A stretch of DNA of 64,000 nucleotides from Neptuniibacter victor (lineage in GTDB: Bacteria > Pseudomonadota > Gammaproteobacteria > Pseudomonadales > Balneatricaceae): contig AP025763.1 of NCBI GenBank assembly GCA_027943745.1, positions 3,224,001-3,288,000 on the forward strand, written 5' to 3'. The position numbers and the translations under genes were made by a program. The number at the start of each line of letters is the position of its first letter. Within the stretch, counting starts at the first letter, position 1. Shown one piece after another: positions 9,782-19,753 of this stretch. The notes under the pieces are model-generated. The model had not been told where the DNA came from and did no database searches. It saw only the letters and a program-made list of their open reading frames with translations.

Positions 9782-10402
9782 TTAAGAAAAATCAATTACA
9801 TCACCAGCGCCCTGCCGAATAACCTCAGGCACTTCCTCCACTAAATTAATCACGCTAGTCGCCTCTAAACCACAATAACCACCATCAATAATAAGATCGA
9901 CTTGATGCTGCAATACTTGGCGCATCTCATAAGGATCCATTAAAGGCATATCATCACCTGGGAGAATCAATGAGGTACTCATAATCGGCTCACCCAACGC
10001 CTCAGTTAAAGCCAAAGCAATTGGATTATTTGGAACTCGAATTCCGATTGTTCTTCTTTTTGGGTGTAATAACCTGCGCGGAACTTCCGATGTTGCTTTT
10101 AAAATAAAAGTATAGGCACCCGGTGTATGCGCTTTTAATAAACGATAGTTTGTATTCTCTACCTTTGCGTAAGTACTAATTTCACTCAAATCACGACAAA
10201 CCAAGGTAAAATTATGCTTATCATCTAGCTGTCTTATTTTTTTAATCTTCTCCAGCGCCCTTTTATCACCCAAATGACACCCTAGAGCATAAGCACAATC
10301 AGTCGGGTATATAACAACCCCACCTTTATTAATTATTTCTACCGCTTGATTTATCAATCGCTGCTGCGGATTCTCTGGATGAATCTGAAAGAACTGGCTC
10401 AC
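9782..10402 (-). CDS. yciO: YciO/Sua5/YrdC-family protein (threonylcarbamoyl-AMP synthase-like)
   Basis: The 206 residues follow E. coli YciO almost throughout: MSQFFQIHPENPQQRLINQA at the N-terminus, GGVVIYPTDCAYALG, KKIRQLDDKHNFTL and a C-terminal GGYCGLEATSVINL. Family members make threonylcarbamoyl-AMP for t6A37 in tRNA; YciO itself is a divergent paralogue whose precise role is unsettled. It lies downstream of rnm on the same strand, with an 84-nt gap. Confidence 0.92.
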   Translation of the reverse strand: MSQFFQIHPENPQQRLINQAVEIINKGGVVIYPTDCAYALGCHLGDKRALEKIKKIRQLDDKHNFTLVCRDLSEISTYAKVENTNYRLLKAHTPGAYTFILKATSEVPRRLLHPKRRTIGIRVPNNPIALALTEALGEPIMSTSLILPGDDMPLMDPYEMRQVLQHQVDLIIDGGYCGLEATSVINLVEEVPEVIRQGAGDVIDFS

Positions 10403-10486
10403 ATAAGACCTTTAATTTAACTAAGAAGCGTTATTGAATATTGTAACTGATTATAGAAAGTCATACCTAACCAGAAACAAACTTAA

Positions 10487-11320
10487 TTATAGCAAGTGAT
10501 TTAAAACATGACCCTCGACAGACTTTAGCGCAGGGTATTTTCCTAAATTAGTCCAACTATGCCCTGGGGAATGAAAATCACTTCCAGCAGAGACCATTAA
10601 ATTGTTTTCTTTAGCAATTCTTAAAAGGTGAAAGTGATGATCAGGTGTCATCCCCGGATAAGATATTTCAATACCATCACCACCAACTTCCACAAAATCC
10701 TTTATTGCCGTTCTTAATTTTGTAAAAGTCATTTTATATTTAGTCGGATGCGCAAGAATAGAATAGCCACCAGAACGCTTAATCACCGATACAGCATCCT
10801 CTAACGTTGGCCACTCCATTTTAACATCGCCTTTCTTCCCTATACCCAGATACTTTTTAAACGCCTGCTGCTCCGAACTAACGACCCCCTGCTCAAGCAT
10901 AACCCGCGCAAAGTGAGGCCGACCAACAACCCCGCCCCCCGCATTATTTTGTGCCGCATCAAACAGATCAGGCAAACCCATAGAGACCAATTGATCAGCT
11001 ATCTTGCGTGCTCGTTCCAAACGCAAGGCTGACAGATTAGCCATGTAAGCCTGTAGCTCTGAAGAAGCAACATCTAAACCCAGCCCTACGATATGAAGCA
11101 CTCTACGGTTCCACTGACAGGTCAACTCTGTGCCATATATAATCTGCACCCCATCCACATCATCTGCTGTGAGTTGTCCATATCCCTTTAACGTATCGTG
11201 ATCAGTTAACGACAAAACCTTAATTTGGTTTTGCTTAGCCAATGCCAGCAATTCCGAAGGCGAAAGAGAACCATCAGAAGCGGTAGAATGGCAATGTAGA
11301 TCGTATTTTGGTAATTCCAT
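10487..11320 (-). CDS. rnm: PHP-domain RNase AM / 3',5'-nucleoside bisphosphate phosphatase
   Basis: Metal-dependent PHP-domain enzyme (formerly YciV/TrpH) reported to trim rRNA 5' ends and to hydrolyse 3',5'-nucleoside bisphosphates. In 277 residues the PHP motifs are all present: YDLHCHSTASDG (6-17), LTDHDT (39-43), a later HPTKYK and the C-terminal GSDFHSPG. The histidines and aspartates of these motifs bind the three metals. It is divergent from yciB with a 72-nt shared upstream region and is followed by yciO. Confidence 0.93.
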   Translation of the reverse strand: MELPKYDLHCHSTASDGSLSPSELLALAKQNQIKVLSLTDHDTLKGYGQLTADDVDGVQIIYGTELTCQWNRRVLHIVGLGLDVASSELQAYMANLSALRLERARKIADQLVSMGLPDLFDAAQNNAGGGVVGRPHFARVMLEQGVVSSEQQAFKKYLGIGKKGDVKMEWPTLEDAVSVIKRSGGYSILAHPTKYKMTFTKLRTAIKDFVEVGGDGIEISYPGMTPDHHFHLLRIAKENNLMVSAGSDFHSPGHSWTNLGKYPALKSVEGHVLNHLL

Positions 11321-11392
11321 ATTTATTCACTGTTTATCTAAAGCTCAAGCAACCTTATACTTCACCCTTAACCAACTACTTTTCGGCTACGT

Positions 11393-11941
11393 ATGAAGCT
11401 TCTATTAGACTTTTTACCCATTATTATCTTTTTTATCGTCTATAAAACGACTAACGATATCATCCTTGCTACCGCAATTCTTATCCCTGCTACCCTATTG
11501 CAGATGTTGTACACATGGTTTCGCACCCATAAAGTTGAAAAGATGCAACTTGTAACACTCGCCCTCGTCGTTGTATTAGGCGGTGCGACTGTTTTATTTC
11601 AAGATAAAACCTTCATACAATGGAAACCAACTGTTGTTAACTGGCTATTTGGATTGGCTTTTCTCGGCAGCCAATTTATCGGCGAAAAAACTATTGTAGA
11701 ACGCATTATGGGCAGCAATATAGCGCTCCCCGAATTTGCTTGGCGCAAACTAAACATCGCCTGGGTCATCTTCTTCGTCGCAATGGGCGCGATCAATCTA
11801 TTTGTTGCCTATACTTTCAGTGAAGAGACATGGGTTAACTTTAAGCTATTCGGAATGCTTGGCCTAACACTTATTTTTATAATTGCTCAAGGCGTCTACT
11901 TATCTCGCCATATTGAAAACTCTGAAAGCAACGATTCATAA
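11393..11941 (+). CDS. yciB: Inner membrane protein YciB (septation protein A family)
   Basis: Polytopic membrane protein of 182 residues linked to cell envelope integrity and septation; biochemical role unknown. About five hydrophobic segments can be seen, beginning at the N-terminus ([11 protein letters not shown]). Family signatures include the FLDFLP-type start, [18 protein letters not shown] and the [10 protein letters not shown] segment. It is followed after 14 nt by the yciI-like gene. Confidence 0.95.
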   Translation: MKLLLDFLPIIIFFIVYKTTNDIILATAILIPATLLQMLYTWFRTHKVEKMQLVTLALVVVLGGATVLFQDKTFIQWKPTVVNWLFGLAFLGSQFIGEKTIVERIMGSNIALPEFAWRKLNIAWVIFFVAMGAINLFVAYTFSEETWVNFKLFGMLGLTLIFIIAQGVYLSRHIENSESNDS

Positions 11942-11955
11942 TTAAGGAAACATCC

Positions 11956-12255
11956 GTGTATTACGCTATCATTTCTGAAGATATTGAGAACAGTTTAGAA
12001 AAACGTCTTGCCGCGCGCCCAGAACATTTAGCAAGACTTCATGCACTTAACGAAGAGGGCCGTCTATTAATAGCCGGTCCTCATCCTGCCATTGATTCTG
12101 AAGACCCAGGTCCAGCAGGATTTTCAGGCAGTTTAGTTGTGGCTGAATTTCCTTCTCTGAGCGATGCTCAAGCGTGGGCAGATCAAGATCCATATATAAC
12201 AGCGGGCGTTTACGAAAAAGTAACTGTTAAGCCCTATAAAAAAGTACTACCCTAA
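11956..12255 (+). CDS. yciI: YciI-like protein
   Basis: Small (99 residues) ferredoxin-like-fold protein of the YCII family; no confirmed substrate, though the fold has a conserved His/Asp pocket. Visible are [19 protein letters not shown] (His in the pocket), GRLLIAGP and the DPY motif near the C-terminus. The start is a GTG at 11956 preceded by AAGGA at 7 nt. It probably shares a transcript with yciB, the order found in related gammaproteobacteria. Confidence 0.93.
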   Translation: MYYAIISEDIENSLEKRLAARPEHLARLHALNEEGRLLIAGPHPAIDSEDPGPAGFSGSLVVAEFPSLSDAQAWADQDPYITAGVYEKVTVKPYKKVLP

Positions 12256-12325
12256 GGACTTGTGCACTTTAGGCCTCTAGTCAAATAAGACTAAAGACTA
12301 AGAGTGAAACATCCAGCAGAAATAG

Positions 12326-12353
12326 TAGACTTAAATAAGAACTTACTTATATA
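12326..12353 (+). promoter_or_regulatory. Possible promoter of the OmpA-family gene
   Basis: TAGACT (12326-12331), 16 nt and TATATA (12348-12353) lie in the 239-nt AT-rich gap before the OmpA-family gene. If used, the leader would be about 130 nt. The boxes are only moderate matches, and the region otherwise shows no clear structure. Confidence 0.3.
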
Positions 12354-12494
12354 AAAAAATATAAGCATTTAGTCAAAAAGTGTAACTATTTTTCTGCTGT
12401 TTACCGCAGGTTCAGGTAAGAAGAGTTGTAATAAGGATATTATTTCTTATTATTCCTAACTACAGAACCCAAATCGTATTTAAGGACAGCTAAA

Positions 12495-13088
12495 ATGAAA
12501 AAATTCGCAATCGCTTCTGGCTTAGTATTGGCTATGGGCCTAGCAACTAGTGCACAGGCTCACCCAGAAAACTCTGGTTACTGGGATGAAACTCCAAATG
12601 CAACTGTTTGGAAAACAAGTAACGGTGAATGCTGGCGTCACGGCTTCTGGAATGAAGCCAATACAATGGAAGGCTGTGCAGGCTACAAAGCTCCTACTGC
12701 AGAAGCTCCAGCTCCAGCTCCAGCGCCTAAAATGATGAGCGCTGTAGAAAAGCACATCGTATACTTTGATTTCGATAGCGCGAATCCTGGCGATGTAAGT
12801 GACATCTCTAGCTACGTTAATTCACTTAAAGAAGTGACAAGCGTAAACCTAGTTGGTCACGCTGACCGTATTGGTGCGAGCGCGTATAACGATGCTCTAT
12901 CTCAGAAACGTGTTAACGCTGTATCTGAAGCACTTCAGGCTGGCGGCGTAAGCGGATCTGCAATCAGCACTGGCTACATGGGCGAAAACGCTCCTGCTAA
13001 ATCTTGCGATGGCCAGCGCGGTAGCAACCTACTTGATTGCCTACGCGCAAACCGTCGTGTAGAAGTTGAGATCACTGGTAAAAAATAA
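12495..13088 (+). CDS. Short OmpA-family outer membrane/periplasmic protein
   Basis: A 197-residue secreted protein with a signal peptide ending ATSAQA at residues 17-22. A short N-terminal segment (23-65) contains two Cys and aromatic residues (ECWRHGFW). A Pro/Ala linker (APAPAPAP, 71-78) leads into a C-terminal OmpA peptidoglycan-binding domain (about 86-197) with YFDFDSA, LVGHADRIG and NRRVEVEI. There is no beta-barrel, and the two Cys at 171 and 182 are the disulfide-type pair seen in many OmpA domains. It probably tethers to peptidoglycan. AAGGACAGC precedes the start. Confidence 0.9.
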   Translation: MKKFAIASGLVLAMGLATSAQAHPENSGYWDETPNATVWKTSNGECWRHGFWNEANTMEGCAGYKAPTAEAPAPAPAPKMMSAVEKHIVYFDFDSANPGDVSDISSYVNSLKEVTSVNLVGHADRIGASAYNDALSQKRVNAVSEALQAGGVSGSAISTGYMGENAPAKSCDGQRGSNLLDCLRANRRVEVEITGKK

Positions 13089-13093
13089 GCAAT

Positions 13094-13141
13094 AAAGTCA
13101 TCTGACTTTGTTGCGAGGAGGCGCTCTATGAGCGCTTCCTC
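13094..13141 (+). other. Two tandem hairpins between the OmpA-family gene and the DsrE-like gene
   Basis: Just after the stop codon at 13088 come a 7-bp AAAGTCA/TGACTTT hairpin (13094-13109) and a 12-bp GC-rich stem (13115-13126 with 13130-13141, TAT loop, one G-U pair). Neither has a U-tract, so they look more like 3'-end stabilisers or a leaky terminator than a classical one. An abundant OmpA-type mRNA would fit this. Confidence 0.5.
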
Positions 13142-13159
13142 ACAAACAGATAAAGGCTG

Positions 13160-13597
13160 ATGATGAAAACAATACTAAAAGCACTTCCTTTCCTCTTACT
13201 TATCTTTTCGTTTCCTGCACTTTCTACCGAGCAATACTCAGATCAGAAAGTGGTCTACCATATAAATTATGATGACCCTAAACGCATCGCAGCTACCTTC
13301 TCCAATATGGCGAACCATATTAATCAGCTAGGAGAAGACCACGTAACAATCAAAGCGGTGGTACATGGACCCGCTATTAAGTACTTTCTAGAGGCCTCCA
13401 ACGATGAAGCTAAGCAAACAGCATTAGATTCTCTTCGCCTAAATGATGTCCATTTTATTATCTGTGGTAACAGCCTAGATGGCTTCAAGGTTTCCTATGA
13501 TGACCTGTACGATGTAGAAGAAACCGATGTTGTCCAAGCCGGCCTGCCTGAAATCATCCATCTGCAGCAACAAGGCTATTTTTACGTCCGGCCTTAA
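13160..13597 (+). CDS. Secreted DsrE/DsrF-like protein
   Basis: The 145 residues begin with a signal peptide (hydrophobic FLLLIFSF, cleavage near ALST-EQ) followed by a single DsrE/F-like alpha/beta domain: VVYHINYDDP at the start, VVHGPAIKYFL in the middle and VHFIICGNSL with one Cys. Family members relay sulfur or are orphan periplasmic paralogues; this one has no dsr or tus neighbours, so the function is unknown. ATG at 13160 or 13163 is possible; AAAGG lies just upstream. It ends before a terminator shared with purL. Confidence 0.8.
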   Translation: MMKTILKALPFLLLIFSFPALSTEQYSDQKVVYHINYDDPKRIAATFSNMANHINQLGEDHVTIKAVVHGPAIKYFLEASNDEAKQTALDSLRLNDVHFIICGNSLDGFKVSYDDLYDVEETDVVQAGLPEIIHLQQQGYFYVRP

Positions 13598-13617
13598 TCT
13601 TTTATTTCTTTCTTTAG

Positions 13618-13656
13618 GCATAAAAAAGGCGACCTAAGGGCCGCCTTTTTTTATGC
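13618..13656. terminator. Bidirectional terminator between the DsrE-like gene and purL
   Basis: An inverted repeat GGCGACC/GGCCGCC (one mismatch) is flanked by A and T runs and GCATAA/TTATGC ends, giving U-tracts on both strands. It serves the two convergent genes. Confidence 0.88.
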
Positions 13657-13668
13657 TTTAATCGTCAA

Positions 13669-16600
13669 TTATTTACCAACCCAGACTCGCGCATTTCGGA
13701 ACATACGCATCCAAGCACCATCTTCAGCCCACTCATCAGGCGCCCAACTGTTCGTAACAGAACGGAATACTCGTTCAGGATGAGGCATCATAATGGTCAC
13801 ACGACCATCATCAGTAGTCACACCAGTAATACCTTCAGGAGAGCCGTTCGGGTTAGCTGGGTAAGCCTCTGTTTGCTGACCATAGTTATCCACATAACGA
13901 AGCGCAACAGCACCTGATGCTTGCAAGCCGGTAAGATGAGAAGCATCTTTAAACTCTGCTCGACCTTCGCCATGAGCAATAGCGATAGGCATACGAGAGC
14001 CAGCCATACCTTGAAGGAAGATAGAATCCGATTCCTGCACTTCAACCATTGCTACACGCGCTTCAAATTGCTCTGAGACATTACGTACGAAATGAGGCCA
14101 AAGATCAGAACCAGGAATAAGCTCGTGTAAATTCGACAGCATCTGACAACCGTTACAAATTCCTAGCGCAAATGTATCTTCTCGCGTAAAGAAGGATTGG
14201 AATTGATCCCTTGCCCGTGCGTTAAACAAGATCGATTTAGCCCAACCTTCACCGGCACCTAAAACATCACCGTAAGAGAAGCCACCACAAGCAACCAAGC
14301 CTTTAAACTGATCAAGCTCAACCCTACCAGAGAGGATATCGCTCATGTGAACATCGACGGCAGCAAAACCTGCACGATCAAATGCCGCAGCCATCTCAAT
14401 CTGGCCATTGACACCCTGCTCACGTATAACCGCCATTTGCGGACGCACACCAGTCTGAATAAACGGAGCTGCTACATCTTCATTTTGATCAAACGAAAGA
14501 TTAGCGTGCAAACCAGGATTATCTTTATCAAGTAAGCTATCAAACTCCTGCTGAGCGCATGCTGAGTTATCACGTAAAGATTGAATCTGATAAGACGTTT
14601 CTGCCCACCAACGCTGGAGCTTAATACGCCCCTCAGAGTAGACTTCTTCCTCATCAAAATGGAAACGCAGCTCATCGTCTAGATTTGGCGAACCGATAAC
14701 TTGAGCCATCTCACCCAAACCTGCCGCATTCAATTCAGTCAAAACCGTTTCCAGATCATCACGTTTAACCTGGACAACCGCGCCAAGTTCTTCTGCAAAC
14801 AGCGCTGCCGCAAGCTCACTTTGATCACCAGCCAACATATCAAGATTTATGTCTAAACCTGTACGTCCAGCAAAGGCCATTTCAGCAACTGTCGCAAATA
14901 AACCACCATCTGAACGGTCATGATACGCAAGCAATAGACCTTGCTCATTCAGTTCTTGAATAGCCGCAAAAAACGCTACCAAATGCTCCGGCTGATCAAC
15001 ATCCGGTACATTTTTCCCAACTTCGTTATACACTTGCGCCAATGCAGACAAACCAACACGGTTCTTACCATTTCCTAAATCAAGCAAGATCAGATCAGTT
15101 TCACCCTGATCTGTTCGCAGTTCAGGTGTTAGCGTTTTACGACTATCAGTAACCGCAGCAAAGCCAGTAATAACAAGCGACATAGGCGCGGTAACTGATT
15201 TATCTTCGCCAGCATCATTCCAAACCGTGCGCATGGACATAGAGTCCTTACCCACCGGTATCGTAATACCTAGTGCAGGGCACAACTCCATTCCGACAGC
15301 CTTAACGGTATCGTATAGTTTCTCATCTTCACCTGGATGTCCCGCAGCACACATCCAGTTTGCAGATAGCTTAATATCCTTAATATCTGAGATACGTGCC
15401 GAAGCCATGTTTGTTACAGTTTCACCAATCGCCATTCGCCCTGATGCAGGAGAATCGACTAAAGCAAGCGGCGTGCGCTCACCCATTGCCATAGCCTCAC
15501 CGGCATAAGTATCGTAAGACGCGGTTGTTACTGCACAATCTGCGACAGGTACCTGCCATGGACCAACCATCTGATCACGTGCAACCTGCCCTGTGATAGA
15601 GCGATCGCCGATCGTAATCAAGAAAGATTTAGATGCAACAGATGGCAGTTTTAATACGCGCTCTGCAGCATCCTTCAAATCAATTCCAGTAGAGTCGAAG
15701 TCAGCAACATCATATGTCTTACGCGCAACCGTACGATGCATTTTAGGCGGTTTACCAAATAAAACGCTCATCGGTAGGTCGACAGGTTTGTTTTCGAAAT
15801 GCGTATCACCTAATGTCAGGTGCATCTCTTCAATAGCCTCACCGACAATCGCATACGGACAACGCTCACGCTCACAAATCGCTTCAAAACGTGCAAGATT
15901 TTCAGGCGCAACCGCCATTACATAACGCTCTTGCGCTTCGTTACACCAGATAGCCAAAGGAGACATCCCAGGCTCATCATTATTTACATTTCGAAGTTCA
16001 AAATTAGCGCCACGCTCACCATCCCCCACCAACTCAGGGAAAGCATTGGACAAACCACCCGCACCTACATCATGAATAAATGCGATCGGGTTATCATCAC
16101 CCTGCTGCCAGCACTGATCTATAACCTCTTGGCAACGACGCTCTAATTCAGGGTTATCACGCTGAACCGACGCAAAGTCTAAATCAGCAGAAGAGGTTCC
16201 AGAGGACATTGACGAAGCAGCACCACCACCTAAGCCAATCTGCATCGCTGGACCACCTAGACAGATAAGCTTCGCACCAACAGGTATCTCGCCTTTCTCT
16301 ACATGACTATCGCGAATATTGCCCAGACCACCAGCAATCATAATAGGCTTATGGTAACCACGAACTTCCTCGCCTGCAGCACCGTTTACTTTCTGCTCAA
16401 AAGTACGGAAATAACCGGTAAGTGCTGGGCGGCCAAATTCATTATTAAACGCAGCACCACCGATCGGCCCCTCAAGCATAATATCCAACGGCGTGACTAT
16501 ACGCTCAGGCTTACCGTACTTAGACTCCCAAGGCTGTTCAAAGCCTGGAATATTCAAATCAGATACCGTAAATCCAGTAAGACCCGCTTTAGGCTTAGAA

Positions 16601-17574
16601 CCTTTACCTGTCGCGCCCTCATCACGTATTTCACCACCAGACCCCGTCGCAGCACCCGAATGAGGTGCTATCGCGGTAGGATGGTTATGTGTTTCAACTT
16701 TCATCAGGATCTGTATGTCTTCCTGATTATATGCGTATTCTTTGCCTTCCGGGCTCGGGAAGAAACGGCCCGCCTTACTACCCACCATAACCGCGGCATT
16801 GTCCTTGTAAGCAGACAATACATTTTCACCACCCAACTCGTTGGTATTACGGATCATCGCAAAGAGTGATTTATCCTGTGCTTCACCATCGATATCCCAA
16901 GAGGCATTAAATATTTTATGACGGCAATGCTCAGAGTTAGCCTGCGCAAACATCATCAATTCAACATCAGTTGGATCACGCTGCAACTCAATAAAACTAT
17001 CAACAAGATAATCGATCTCATCTTCAGCTAACGCTAAGCCCAACTCTACGTTTGCCTTAACCAACGCTTCACGACCACCCGACAAGATATCAACTTTTGT
17101 TAATGGTTTAGGCTGTTCTTCTACAAACAGAACCGCGGCATCATCTATACTTGAAAGCACAGCCTCAACCATACGATCAAATAATACGGATTTAATCGCT
17201 TCCTGATCGGATTCTGATAAAGTCGCAGATGCTTGAACATAGTAAGCAATACCACGCTCAAGGCGCTTGATATCAGCCAAACCACAGTTATGGGCAATAT
17301 CCGTTGCCTTCGATGACCAAGGAGAAATAGTACCCGGACGCGGCACTACCAAAAACAGCTGACCTGATGGCTCCTGAGCCTCAGCTTTTGGCCCGTAGCG
17401 CAAAATACGCTCCAATACTTGTTGCTGATTATCCGATAAAGCTTGTGACTGATCGGAAAAATGCATAAATTCAGCATACAAGCCAGTGACGGCAGGAACC
17501 TTGGACTGAATACCAGAAAGTAGCTTTTCATGACGAAAAGCAGAAAGAGCAGGAGCTCCGCGCAGTGCAAGCAT
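13669..17574 (-). CDS. purL: Phosphoribosylformylglycinamidine synthase
   Basis: Large single-chain FGAM synthase (1301 residues) of purine synthesis, which uses ATP and glutamine to convert FGAR to FGAM. Domains in order: N-terminal PurS-like domain, linker, two AIRS-type ATP-binding halves ([39 protein letters not shown]) and a C-terminal class I glutamine amidotransferase. The amidotransferase carries GICNGCQML with the nucleophile Cys at about 1140, then AHGEGR and PHPERVFR. It is divergent from mltF across 108 nt, the arrangement also found in E. coli. No PurR-type operator was recognised. Confidence 0.97.
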   Translation of the reverse strand: MLALRGAPALSAFRHEKLLSGIQSKVPAVTGLYAEFMHFSDQSQALSDNQQQVLERILRYGPKAEAQEPSGQLFLVVPRPGTISPWSSKATDIAHNCGLADIKRLERGIAYYVQASATLSESDQEAIKSVLFDRMVEAVLSSIDDAAVLFVEEQPKPLTKVDILSGGREALVKANVELGLALAEDEIDYLVDSFIELQRDPTDVELMMFAQANSEHCRHKIFNASWDIDGEAQDKSLFAMIRNTNELGGENVLSAYKDNAAVMVGSKAGRFFPSPEGKEYAYNQEDIQILMKVETHNHPTAIAPHSGAATGSGGEIRDEGATGKGSKPKAGLTGFTVSDLNIPGFEQPWESKYGKPERIVTPLDIMLEGPIGGAAFNNEFGRPALTGYFRTFEQKVNGAAGEEVRGYHKPIMIAGGLGNIRDSHVEKGEIPVGAKLICLGGPAMQIGLGGGAASSMSSGTSSADLDFASVQRDNPELERRCQEVIDQCWQQGDDNPIAFIHDVGAGGLSNAFPELVGDGERGANFELRNVNNDEPGMSPLAIWCNEAQERYVMAVAPENLARFEAICERERCPYAIVGEAIEEMHLTLGDTHFENKPVDLPMSVLFGKPPKMHRTVARKTYDVADFDSTGIDLKDAAERVLKLPSVASKSFLITIGDRSITGQVARDQMVGPWQVPVADCAVTTASYDTYAGEAMAMGERTPLALVDSPASGRMAIGETVTNMASARISDIKDIKLSANWMCAAGHPGEDEKLYDTVKAVGMELCPALGITIPVGKDSMSMRTVWNDAGEDKSVTAPMSLVITGFAAVTDSRKTLTPELRTDQGETDLILLDLGNGKNRVGLSALAQVYNEVGKNVPDVDQPEHLVAFFAAIQELNEQGLLLAYHDRSDGGLFATVAEMAFAGRTGLDINLDMLAGDQSELAAALFAEELGAVVQVKRDDLETVLTELNAAGLGEMAQVIGSPNLDDELRFHFDEEEVYSEGRIKLQRWWAETSYQIQSLRDNSACAQQEFDSLLDKDNPGLHANLSFDQNEDVAAPFIQTGVRPQMAVIREQGVNGQIEMAAAFDRAGFAAVDVHMSDILSGRVELDQFKGLVACGGFSYGDVLGAGEGWAKSILFNARARDQFQSFFTREDTFALGICNGCQMLSNLHELIPGSDLWPHFVRNVSEQFEARVAMVEVQESDSIFLQGMAGSRMPIAIAHGEGRAEFKDASHLTGLQASGAVALRYVDNYGQQTEAYPANPNGSPEGITGVTTDDGRVTIMMPHPERVFRSVTNSWAPDEWAEDGAWMRMFRNARVWVGK

Positions 17575-17682
17575 CTCTAATAGAGCCTCTTGATAGCTGC
17601 CAGTTGTCGGCAGTAGTTACAGGAGAATGATAGGTTGTGAATTTTACAGAAACAGCACACGGGATACCAGAAAAGCAGTACT

Positions 17683-19161
17683 ATGTTTGATATTAGTCGT
17701 AAAAAAGATGCCATTCAGGCCCTAGTTATTTTTCTGATGTTTTGTATTCCGGTACTTTTAAGCTGGAATAGCAAAACACAGCTAGGTGCGATCATAGAAT
17801 CGGGCACGCTTAAAATGGTGACACGTAACTCCCCAAACACTTATTTTATTGAAAAAGGGGAACCCGCTGGCTTTGAATACGACCTAGCCAAAGCCTATGC
17901 TGAGCATATTGGTGTCAAATTAGAACTAGTATTGCCACCAAGCTTCGGCGAAATATTTACTACCATGCAAGCACGTAATGCTCATATTGCAGGGGCAATG
18001 CTGACCGTCACCGATGAACGCAAAGAACATTTCGAGTTTGCCACGCCTTATTTATCCACAACCACAACCCTTGTCTATCGAAAAATCAAAGGCACCAAAC
18101 CGCCTAAAAATCTACAAGAACTCATTTCAAAAAACAGAACCACTGTCGTAATAGCTAATAGCAGCCATGCAGAGCTTCTAAAACAACTCAAACAAGAAAA
18201 CCCGGCGTTAGAGTGGGATGAAAGCAATGAATTCTCATCCGTTGAGCTCCTAGAACAAGTCCATAACAAAGAGATCGCTTACACTGCGGTTGATAGCGTA
18301 GCTTTTGATGCACAGAAATCTTTTTTCCCTGGATTGGACAAAGCGTTTGATCTCAACCAGCCCCAAAACCTAGCCTGGATGTTAAGCCCACACAGCGACC
18401 AGAGTCTACGCAACTCCATTAACCGCTTTCTTGCTCTTGAATCTACCCAAACGCTTATCCAGACACTAAAAAGCAAGTACTTCAACCGCTCAAACCCGCT
18501 CAATTTTTATGACACCGCAGCTTTCAAAGAGGATATGCAAACGCGCTTTCCTAAGATCGAGCAATATTTCTTCATGGCAGAGCAGGAAACTGATATTGAT
18601 TGGCAACTATTGGCTGCTATTGCCTATCAAGAATCACATTGGAACCCTAAAGCAGTGTCCCCAACCGGCGTAAAAGGGATCATGATGCTAACAAATGCTG
18701 CCGCAAAAGAGGTCGACGTAAGCGACAGAACTGACCCAAAACAAAGCATCATTGGAGGCGCTCACTACCTCATAAGCGTAATGAAAAAGATCCCAGAGCG
18801 CATCACACAACCCGATCATACTTGGTTTGCTTTGGCGGGCTATAACGTAGGCTATGGGCACTTAGAGGATGCTCGTGTACTCACAAGCAGAGCAGGACTG
18901 AACCCAGACAAATGGGATGATGTAAAAAAACACCTACCTCTCCTCACTCAGGAGAAATATTACAGTACTGTTAGGTATGGCTACGCGCGAGGTTACGAAC
19001 CGGTTCACTACGTAAGTAACATTAGAAAATATATGAAATTACTAAGCTGGGAAGTGCAACTACAGCAAGCTAAAAAGCAAAGTGAAGCTGCAGATTTAGA
19101 CCCAAATCACCCTAGCTGGGATAGCACGACCATTGTTGAGGATATTCTACCTTCACTGTAG
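17683..19161 (+). CDS. mltF: Membrane-bound lytic murein transglycosylase F
   Basis: Peptidoglycan lytic transglycosylase of 492 residues. An N-terminal hydrophobic segment (about 12-26) targets it to the envelope. A solute-binding-type (SBP_bac_3) regulatory domain covers about 40-265 (GFEYDLAKAYAEHIG). A soluble lytic transglycosylase domain follows, with the catalytic Glu317 in AYQESHWNP and the later GVKGIMML and AGYNVGYGH motifs. This two-domain layout defines MltF. It is divergent from purL and convergent with tadA, with only 5 nt between the stops. Confidence 0.96.
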   Translation: MFDISRKKDAIQALVIFLMFCIPVLLSWNSKTQLGAIIESGTLKMVTRNSPNTYFIEKGEPAGFEYDLAKAYAEHIGVKLELVLPPSFGEIFTTMQARNAHIAGAMLTVTDERKEHFEFATPYLSTTTTLVYRKIKGTKPPKNLQELISKNRTTVVIANSSHAELLKQLKQENPALEWDESNEFSSVELLEQVHNKEIAYTAVDSVAFDAQKSFFPGLDKAFDLNQPQNLAWMLSPHSDQSLRNSINRFLALESTQTLIQTLKSKYFNRSNPLNFYDTAAFKEDMQTRFPKIEQYFFMAEQETDIDWQLLAAIAYQESHWNPKAVSPTGVKGIMMLTNAAAKEVDVSDRTDPKQSIIGGAHYLISVMKKIPERITQPDHTWFALAGYNVGYGHLEDARVLTSRAGLNPDKWDDVKKHLPLLTQEKYYSTVRYGYARGYEPVHYVSNIRKYMKLLSWEVQLQQAKKQSEAADLDPNHPSWDSTTIVEDILPSL

Positions 19162-19166
19162 CAAAA

Positions 19167-19667
19167 CTAACCTTCATCTTTTAAAGATATTTTAGCGGCT
19201 TTCTTCTCCGCCCTTCGCCGCTGAAAAAAAGCACTAATTTTTATGCTGCAGGTTTCAGCTAACACACCCGATATAACCTCTATTCGATGGTTAATCCAAG
19301 GGCGCTCAAAAAGCTGACAGTTACTCTCTACCACACCCGCCTTTTGCTCTGATGCACCATATACCAATCGGCGTATTCGAGAATGTACGATCGCACCAGC
19401 ACACATAGTACAAGGTTCAATAGTGACATAAAGGTCTGCGCCCACTAATCGATAATTCCCAATCCGCGCTGCCGCATCTCTTAATGCGATTATCTCTGCA
19501 TGTGCGGTAGGATCATGACCACTAATCGGCTGATTCCATCCTTCACCAATAACCTCACCATTGAGCACAACAACTGCGCCAACCGGTACCTCATCTGCAC
19601 TATCGGCACGCTCAGCCAATAACAAAGCCTTACACATCCAAAACTGATCTTGCTCATGCTGCTCCAT
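19167..19667 (-). CDS. tadA: tRNA-specific adenosine deaminase
   Basis: Zinc enzyme that deaminates A34 to inosine in tRNA-Arg(ACG). I start it at the ATG at 19667 (166 residues, E. coli TadA 167) because GAGGGTGTG lies just upstream; an in-frame ATG at 19700 would start right at the foot of the guaA terminator and add 11 unconserved residues. The cytidine deaminase-fold motifs HAE (56-58) and PCTMC (85-89) supply the zinc ligands and the catalytic Glu58. It lies after guaA on the same strand. Confidence 0.94.
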   Translation of the reverse strand: MEQHEQDQFWMCKALLLAERADSADEVPVGAVVVLNGEVIGEGWNQPISGHDPTAHAEIIALRDAAARIGNYRLVGADLYVTIEPCTMCAGAIVHSRIRRLVYGASEQKAGVVESNCQLFERPWINHRIEVISGVLAETCSIKISAFFQRRRAEKKAAKISLKDEG

Positions 19668-19704
19668 CACACCCTCACTATTTACTAGCGCACCAATCAT
19701 CCCA

Positions 19705-19735
19705 CAAAAAAGCCCGCATCAATGCAGGCTTTTTA
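19705..19735 (-). terminator. Intrinsic terminator of guaA
   Basis: A stem of GCC-x-GCAT with a short loop, one G-U pair on the minus-strand RNA and a six-T run follows the guaA stop by about 19 nt and precedes tadA. Confidence 0.85.
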
Positions 19736-19753
19736 ACGCTTATTCTGAGAAGA

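Noticed and set aside
16303-16869. 188-codon plus-strand frame inside purL
   Set aside because: It lies wholly opposite conserved purL sequence, has no ribosome binding site or recognisable motif, and is explained by the purL codon pattern.
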